A DNA stretch of 59,328 nt from an uncultured Christensenella sp. (GTDB lineage: Bacteria; Bacillota; Clostridia; Christensenellales; DTU072), in contig CASDZI010000004.1 in assembly GCA_949285605.1 (NCBI GenBank), positions 1-59,328 on the forward strand. Direction: 5' to 3'. This document shows positions 58,501-59,328 of this stretch, in pieces. Within the stretch, counting starts at the first letter, position 1; every line of letters starts with the position of its first letter. A program made the translations under genes and the position numbers. The notes under the pieces are model-generated. The model was not told where the DNA came from. It did no database searches and saw only the letters and a list, made by a program, of their open reading frames with translations.

Positions 58501-58871
58501 ACACCACCGGAATCAACGCTTACAGCGGCTACACCTCCAAGATATTCGTATCCGCAAGCGAATTCCGCAACCTTAACAGAGGCATAGATCTGTTGGGCGG
58601 CAATATGGAGATCAGTTCTTCGAAGTTCGTCGGAAACAATTACGGAGTAGGCATCAGCAGTCAGATGGCGGACGTAAGGGTGGACGCAAGCGTATTCGAA
58701 GGTCATATCACGGCGATACAATGCGACAACGCAAAAGGAGTTTTCTTAGGGAACACGTTCAGATACAATACGACGGCGATAATGTTCCCGCAGGGCAACG
58801 CCAACGACCTCGCCGCCAACAACACCGTGGACGGCAGTAACGCCAACGGGATAATAACCGACGAAGAATAA
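43527..58871 (+). CDS. Giant lipoprotein B (5114 residues) with IDPY/Big_4-like repeats, helical insert, MBG-like domains and beta-helix
   Basis: Lipobox VAAC (C25). The N-terminal 870 residues parallel lipoprotein A: ALDRMYEGILSGGEAMAAKT, FFGTMLIPAV, then IDLDAFNLPKVYFDNIDL. IDP-type anchors occur at residues 866, 972, 1266 (NPYD), 1382, 2000, 2124, 3699, 3818 and 3974, each followed by an LP...V.F..G...W core. A helical, Ala/Glu/Tyr-rich stretch of about 1250 residues (about 2338-3588) lies inside the repeat array. Near the C terminus come two MBG-like domains (about 4480-4740, with NVGSYLCEIEILGG) and a right-handed parallel beta-helix (about 4950-5108). A coding length of 15.3 kb is exceptional. 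GGAGG precedes the ATG. Likely a long surface fibre or scaffold made together with A; the ligand is unknown. Confidence 0.85.
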   Translation: MKNKRFLWLLTIMLVLALAFTVAACGDKSTEETPEEPDDGVETITLTPNQALDRMYEGILSGGEAMAAKTSYGVENVYTVFSSMLNYTVTYKANYDENDADSEIFISIFDNSAYLDRATFYYDGLDLYFRSADGNYVISNFSTSMMFNVFFEFCQTLDISDVFFSETVGTIFNRNNNGVNLGLLLYADNIDYTRSGEDRDNITLSDIDLSILNDTLGVLMDNTFGSFSDKFDLITQKYFNFKLSRLLESRFSRINAEEISMNMTEEVGTFTHWRVSGTLQDASAYWADADIGYNDGDVALEEGNDFRKSQFTEATLGKNRFFGTMLIPAVSDELFDAEIITNINTVDNSLNEASMTISDAQGTNFFAGYYKGEYAFVDTTGFCEWLDGAIDLDAFNLPKVYFDNIDLTKIINAGYNNLVKAMLVLLEGMSGDIDTPENEELFNIILENFGNDGESVIWYRITEELIQKIRGDEESVMSIVAEALGVDQSRLESYLGEDFFSSSEVIISYNLDTGVITVTMNQRGEMLFEMTLIRDQFNGITFPADANPESSAYSKLNIPDVTTLEFDVSFNVRNGKTQTDLSALLGVFVGDTTGVNTARALLNTETLIIRGTVTEKYIGNAEGQTVAANTVDVSVYLRSNSGQEVLMMTVCTNPSDVNELLIDYKFPLGDRAEGTAFKYRIDKNVIKEGFNDLLGEDSIFDENSLLTILDKVINSDGVSAVSKNDGWFYFSLVVSDESDPVYELIGLENTTATVKARILFTGIEKDIDVNEYFRPVITKPDDVTVESMYTPGSAWKQSAEVVIGSEIVHMKPTYSAESIEIVTGKTVYSPSAFLFGTEYGYNLNIYSEVGTYKVERLDLPDNSLFIDPAFTNTLPTKIPVFFDNGQQGELDCDIVGFSSDNVTNAGYNMKGIAGKPDESMLYRIIVGKDSIMTMESEIYIFVHSRKVIPVQDSAGRELYDSKGVPVVGQVSIDPYSYAMRKQDYPEYDPIAEWLLRNGTELRFDGLYGYEQIPSGDTFVEKELSYDIVGYNRFSLASLDLEWEYDFETISWRGGTGYAYAYYGDTVAGNAVKIALEVKVIAQTVDSVRIDDENAGTYTIDFLVKDTYTIPSCSGVDHTVKLAFVGADTSAPKTRTLVVARPDGLTDDEYYDNYLTVSLIWDGAAGIVSNPSVIEVNGTTTLFGQDNHTTAVFGADLGVGEQTVGLNVVVPSRYLGTKYDENYYVADSCETVNGIPAYSVTGLPMSKAAFYQNEDGSYAFYEPFLYNPYDSALRIPTEIYLEVDKTKTSGSNPERIVKKYPVNWVTTDKDGKELNLFTEDEDGLLKLANPVTYEQDMVIYGKVGDRGGDDGYIWVTMRVRNLASELASISYDGLEEGQTSIDVDPYLPYTLPDGFIAVLESGKTIEAHGIEWEVSVDDGGERVWYPVNYKEGCDTRYYKDGKYVFSYLGGKYVIRYVIEGNSDVIRQELTLEINVAARTLRDKLVNIYNDGNQPTEGYADINYYREESTLLYERLLSLSADGSLPVGVVFAEMMTSGVYTLYELAVDWTRAAEGESGYENSLDKLLSLLQAGASGESMTLIGTIYTGTINEQTLNVNFSFGNYVLESIVLDRFFTAMDSGALDVEGYAENSGVLYEDLGEDKTLVINLNKPFGLTLSTESGVASYASPYDYLVYALGQIKLMFANGTSEQTVPVLNFGRTKEEFNTAILNPYGVADGASTVNYFTIQKLSAGSAVNEIKVKICSVKDSTTDTSLAYTAELFKEDAQLYTDVMPLPSYVEVNYVYSGKVVYLTEEWTVANDSRPYFDSDKVSGIDVSLINPLLKGISSSQSSNYRFSYILPDIESEYFLDVHIPKKDLRKTEYYADGETDLYDIRDGVLTMSNPYLYYDDSFLYGFDTSKVPTIISANGGDGYEFTSLNSHYVAWNFEAGLTPELIAEGTDELLIATATIQSYCNEKGEQQNQTVKLYLKVVAMEYYGIEYGLLPVTEAAPSFGGLKNWIVIDPYDDVMEYRGNFVLPTNGLKVLFNRGADSYTFNDVRYKLCGANGVEFADYITNIPYDEKGHTLPYENLPDGYLRLKMYIPGSELDVYVEIKQRIISEVWLSNSRFDALGAKIGEEDLPALYYIDPYNNYTYQLPVSAKIRFINEEGGDLRDYTVSGWEIYDETAGTFRSFAKDDNFYSRQSDNNLSVNYAFFRLTEDLVAGKIYRMRGYISLGNTSTGTSGRQYFEVAVVVLNRSLVQDYTTSYRFDDPFGGILADIPGELNERMFVDYDSYYSEYFAENGINEEYYYSRFSSPVLPEVNWAVYNDNSVIDYKGGFDKEIEGNVYAGNTHRTVLYSEFSAQEEASYGELVKALAWDGYFTAAGNPQAYYSDNTKSNLRSLAAELEKAVVYNTYTLTVNTLSGGNEEEKQYANFMENGFANEIKASGITDPVDIANAMFSLAAEAYDLWQTEGGAVTPKAAIYEAWKALYDAYKSAGSSTDPNLSDYQKLKVTYYSRANGSPSSFTNSEQSDNRQRENTIKNGLTVYINASIWDLLYDRATETERERMDVFLVGSTVQAKSNALILFLYDDVARLGSIGETATAHITAPTSELGQIYDENGEVLQEFVFNVYSTLAFLNDVDVEVILNYASVFDKYIEEGLALAWEKYRTQGVGESLTEYVERITAEYVNAIVPMVEIPGSGGQKEPLIDFVYNEGFDENYAGILEYWNKLYEYKETQATDYISALETACGGKAEAMWLMAYEKHSIEQDAAWLARMDEILREAQSGTGDVYTNAFARYEKEYIASVTADMDVHYDAAEKEQSAVIADAILKGDDSKLSYFSSKYGGYSGLFSIAYGSMAAEIYDLLIKIFSGNNELITYINNRYGIFYDEVETVYDFYSNTETLLAIKTTVDNLLFWRLGGYGAYETLYENSDLIGFSETMMEDLYTVACDGTNGLFASGDFSSAAFGSEADSVSYKKTVLFMETKNYFVGDTTKTAYLNAWYNAAVLDGKAEIYNNFYNYLYNQGNESGRADATILDETRNKDNVIEKQAFVKYVEYRKSLGEAENQTINLLKTESNDKAVFMASYETVLYLKSEDSSFAYKDYLTEYDVPSVKEQALKEIVSRGYFAPSELKAYEFYLSQGYGYAEVYDMLVARQDLVSATETLEEGYYFAVIQQALNRIETKLKADVDELDWNDEKLASVKSTFIEYFTDIASSGSLSPDGSSRVEASAKEYYAGVIYEQAIKVYTDRVNSLITGNSSAAASYAYAAIYEENKQLLDEILTWYYEKLKSEDKEAARLNYDAFRNLVSLMEEDELVYYYNAVEQVTSAVAKDSVYQLLGFYNDSVNAEQTAKKYFDAYSEAYLTLTQTEGINKEELDLIVHPSLFEKSENETYLDKIIDIEEFYRAKSGLDGVPDSLKEALGTFFAALESASLPSGAETADTDGIITALINAAVGQNKFENQKQDDYSVTQAAERMKFLSALEKAVAGIDPGLEGIYYSAAFIDVLTEVLEECRLGPAADYIGIIVAARTADYDKMTGQEENYGYFSELIIQNLLLSGDHASVSALDKPDEPVTPSLYKKSKADKVRDQMNAYEEQAEGNREDASYEIVFSSMRDDTTKKVTFYTEDNLPSSVSDDNRYVVVFDKSGLTGGSDTSTTAPVYLVNEYKVSDGDYSSSYKIDGITYTFAQYKMSYVDFTGEVAFEEIETSDDVNYMEIDPLKPFFPTEVKAYATYEKATGETTETFLVDMGAVSVEYDELFFENDYSGTEVSENNYKIYLLDSKGNRNELVIKVKYLDRTITSVYVENAFYGGAPVVGGDRDGYYNLNEGDFNRMVIDPVNENVLDVENRTYLMPDLLSVDFSDGVSATFENVVWDLSGVSYSLDGRSDLDMRLLSYETAGEDGYTYLYEYLYAENRLRITCYDDQGAVVGAVRVMNNVPDVTIWNVKLDITERNIETLSLYDDVTGESVELGKYVSYPSGSYIDVSSDVYTVNPFDIIYPGNCKITFNGGGDENVAITDWALEPGNEGVYKVMDIILGKAFDNYIIANFTYLGYTVRVRFLADNIELEGLEEGEYIDGGTIYLVRNGGSADEQIKQNYTYFYYNFSTDSARPDYRKVPITFPSGTLNGISTNEVRTYSGVRAVLGWDSAKYPDLNVSPNIEFTVAIVEPVMYAKLDGEYNAYVALDFISMPHDSNFQKKNDAGEPAGAEYFVQIYNGVETYFLIDKDSITYDIINSVVYYNCEFELTSTNRNLFASADGGKVMTFTVAVPLESYLYTDVSGVTFDKTPIKDNFGNDIWSWTTVDVNSPDYRDGIYWPLGRSLQASLLPKALTENGETISLLWDLEGINVNRATDANGYVAKAHYFDADNVWKSMELRIYIEKTDISEQIISALGDSQTMSKRYDGHYYSLPLDLNAEVMKVLRSDGTIGALEESSVIIEYKLASAPDREYSSDPSNRPLNTGLYSIRVIVEDYNACLNGELVFTLQVDAYLINANDITFENANANTVLYTYDGTAKGLQVTGGLPYVEVENWFVSREEKEALVNAEVSAGFDLITAKARAYRTLYTRVTEQTRIYLDGYTATVKAETGLAGDELTATVYDRLEIDLSICEVIFNVEYRRNDVILQGAPADVGSYVAVFTLPEEDNKGNYALNVANITRYLEIRQPEITYSVVSNELKYNGKSQNPLINGLHDAEGKLPAGVEVVYTYRSGNNYYTGGVTNVGSYLCEIEILGGNNYPSGFINTFSVTVSPQNLYVGTDEVGSEYLSEIVSLQDHLVFDGLVGNDKASQFGFVDVYTEAESYYTLGVYDIIIDGFRLDALTESLYTVKNLSATYEYNGKEYYRLSLKSAGQDGSIYSYVDDSGKYVYQDIIDKFNNYNVYVIAAGDYTVYAEADAVVVGSDEELRQKLASLKKGERAKIYLNAMYDDNGEIVPYKAISITVDADVTIIGCYNENKEIQTYLEKVEVSKGTLTLRIVGFKVTEEGAAGLVLRSGAGAVSVYDSLFEGNSASYTTGINAYSGYTSKIFVSASEFRNLNRGIDLLGGNMEISSSKFVGNNYGVGISSQMADVRVDASVFEGHITAIQCDNAKGVFLGNTFRYNTTAIMFPQGNANDLAANNTVDGSNANGIITDEE
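46122..56520 (+). repeat. IDPY/Big_4-like repeat modules in giant lipoprotein B
   Basis: Anchor codons at 46122, 46440, 47322, 47670, 49524, 49896, 54621, 54978 and 55446, plus an anchorless core near 56440. The consensus read by eye is (V/I)(I/D/N)(D/N)P(Y/F/L), 5-25 residues, (L/M/Y)P, then V-x-F-x-x-G, then V/I-x-W. Modules begin after an 'xR(x)I' strand end such as HSRKVI, KQRIIS, DRTITS and NRSLVQ. Confidence 0.75.
50540..54290 (+). other. Coding region of a long helical insertion in giant lipoprotein B
   Basis: About 1250 codons rich in Ala, Glu, Tyr, Lys and Leu with few Gly or Pro, for example EASYGELVKALAWDGYF, AAEAYDLWQTEGG, EKQALKEIVSRGYFAPSEL-like segments and SEAYLTLTQTEG. It sits between the Ig-like module that ends near 50500 and the one whose anchor is at 54621, with strand-rich sequence on both sides. 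Confidence 0.6.
56950..57740 (+). other. Coding region of two MBG-like domains in giant lipoprotein B
   Basis: Two units with the pattern 'Y-(D/N)G-(T/K)xxxxxxxxG ... V.Y ... VGSYxxxxxL/I ... NY': YTYDGTAKGLQVTGGLPYVE with ADVGSYVAVFTLPEEDNKGN, and LKYNGKSQNPLINGLHD with TNVGSYLCEIEILGGNNYPS. These fit bacterial MBG/YDG-type surface domains. Confidence 0.6.
58380..58850 (+). other. Coding region of a C-terminal parallel beta-helix in giant lipoprotein B
   Basis: Repeated rungs of 21-25 residues: VSVYDSLFEGNSASYTTGI, IFVSASEFRNLNRGIDL, MEISSSKFVGNNYGVGI, VRVDASVFEGHITAIQC and FLGNTFRYNTTAIMF. The S-x-F-x-(G/N) turn repeats are typical of pectate-lyase-like or NosD-like beta-helices. The protein ends soon after. 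Confidence 0.75.
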
Positions 58872-58883
58872 ACTCAAATTTAT

Positions 58884-58920
58884 ACGGCTTGCTTCGGCGA
58901 GCGAGCGAGAAGCAAGCCGT
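58884..58920 (+). terminator. Twelve-pair stem-loop after giant lipoprotein B
   Basis: ACGGCTTGCTTC (58884-58895) / GAAGCAAGCCGT (58909-58920), 13-base loop, 12 bases after the stop codon. It is followed by AAAAAA, not T, so a standard intrinsic terminator is not certain. Confidence 0.5.
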
Positions 58921-58940
58921 AAAAAACTGTTTACTAACGG

Positions 58941-58969
58941 TTGACAAACGGAAATAAATATATTATTAT
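58941..58969 (+). promoter_or_regulatory. Promoter of the tRNA cluster
   Basis: TTGACA (58941-58946), 17-base spacer, TATTAT (58964-58969), 13 bases before the first tRNA. Confidence 0.75.
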
Positions 58970-58982
58970 AGTATAGCATCGT

Positions 58983-59060
<78 letters not shown>

Positions 59061-59071
59061 CAAAACAATAT

Positions 59072-59148
59072 GGCGGCGTAGCTTAGTTGGTTAGAGCGGC
59101 CGGTTCATACCCGGCAGGTCGTTGGTTCGAATCTGACCGCCGCTACCA
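59072..59148 (+). tRNA. tRNA-Met (CAT), elongator type
   Basis: 77 bases with acceptor GGCGGCG / CGCCGCT (G1-U72 wobble), anticodon loop TTCATAC on a GCCGG/CCGGC stem, and T-loop TTCGAAT with ACCA encoded. The CAT anticodon is also used by tRNA-Ile with lysidine; overall similarity favours elongator Met. Confidence 0.88.
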
Positions 59149-59171
59149 CAGCGACACGCAAAGACGCACAA

Positions 59172-59246
59172 GGCCCCATGGTCAAGCGGTCAAGACATCG
59201 CCCTTTCACGGCGGTAACGGGAGTTCGATTCTCCCTGGGGTCACCA
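59172..59246 (+). tRNA. tRNA-Glu (TTC)
   Basis: 75 bases, GGCCCCA / TGGGGTC acceptor, anticodon loop TTTCACG under CGCC(C)/(G)GCGG pairing, T-loop TTCGATT, encoded ACCA. Confidence 0.93.
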
Positions 59247-59250
59247 AAAC

Positions 59251-59326
59251 GGGAGCATAGCTCAGCTGGGAGAGCGCTTGCCTTACAAGCAAGATGTCAC
59301 AGGTTCGAGCCCTGTTGTTCCCACCA
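59251..59326 (+). tRNA. tRNA-Val (TAC)
   Basis: 76 bases, acceptor GGGAGCA / TGTTCCC, anticodon stem CTTGC / GCAAG with loop CTTACAA, T-arm ACAGG-TTCGAGC-CCTGT, encoded ACCA. It lies 4 bases after tRNA-Glu. The cluster may continue beyond the window. Confidence 0.95.
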
Positions 59327-59328
59327 AA

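Overview
The window looks like a bacterial contig of Bacillota/Clostridia type. Pointers to this are strong GGAGG-type ribosome sites, TTGACA/TATAAT promoters with 17-18 base spacers, an ecfA1-ecfA2-ecfT-truA block, tRNA genes with encoded CCA ends, and many lipoproteins with signal peptidase II boxes. I cannot assign a genus. No phage, plasmid, insertion sequence, integrase or CRISPR array is visible.

Left block (1-about 5,740): visibly AT-rich capsule or exopolysaccharide genes on the + strand. In order: the tail of a NusG/LoaP-like antiterminator, a terminator, a decayed gene with seven in-frame stops, a lipid-anchored sugar-phosphate transferase, a GT4 glycosyltransferase, a UDP-sugar 6-dehydrogenase, a UDP-HexNAc 4-epimerase, and a second glycosyltransferase that stops short. 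At about 5,724-5,742 base composition and codon use change abruptly. Two convergent genes, the glycosyltransferase and an MFS transporter, both lose their 3' ends at this point. This is either an assembly chimera or a real rearrangement, and everything to the left should be treated as possibly from another genome.

Middle block (5,740-31,800): MFS transporter, glycerophosphodiesterase-like protein, a DUF5050-like lipoprotein, an acidic double zinc-ribbon protein, a TPR/DUF4037 pair, a 2003-residue cell-surface Ig-repeat protein with a C-terminal membrane anchor, rmuC, and a lipoprotein combining InlB-type repeats with a transglutaminase domain. Next comes a compact catabolic-looking operon: class III aminotransferase, FGGY sugar kinase and two class II aldolase paralogues, one with a broken metal site. 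On the minus strand, ecfA1-ecfA2-ecfT-truA runs into an O-antigen ligase/polymerase-like gene. A small two-helix PLDc_N-like protein follows on the + strand.

Right block (31,800-59,328): a strong promoter drives two adjacent giant lipoprotein genes of 3765 and 5114 residues. They are paralogues. Both have the same N-terminal three-part region, then a recurring Ig-like (Big_4-like) module with an 'IDPY ... LP ... V.F..G ... V.W' signature, interrupted by long helical insertions. The larger one ends in two MBG-like domains and a parallel beta-helix. A four-tRNA cluster (fMet, Met, Glu, Val) with its own promoter closes the window.

The most unusual items are the giant lipoprotein pair with its repeat module, the aminotransferase-kinase-double aldolase operon, the chimeric junction, and an extra nucleotide in the T-stem of the initiator tRNA.
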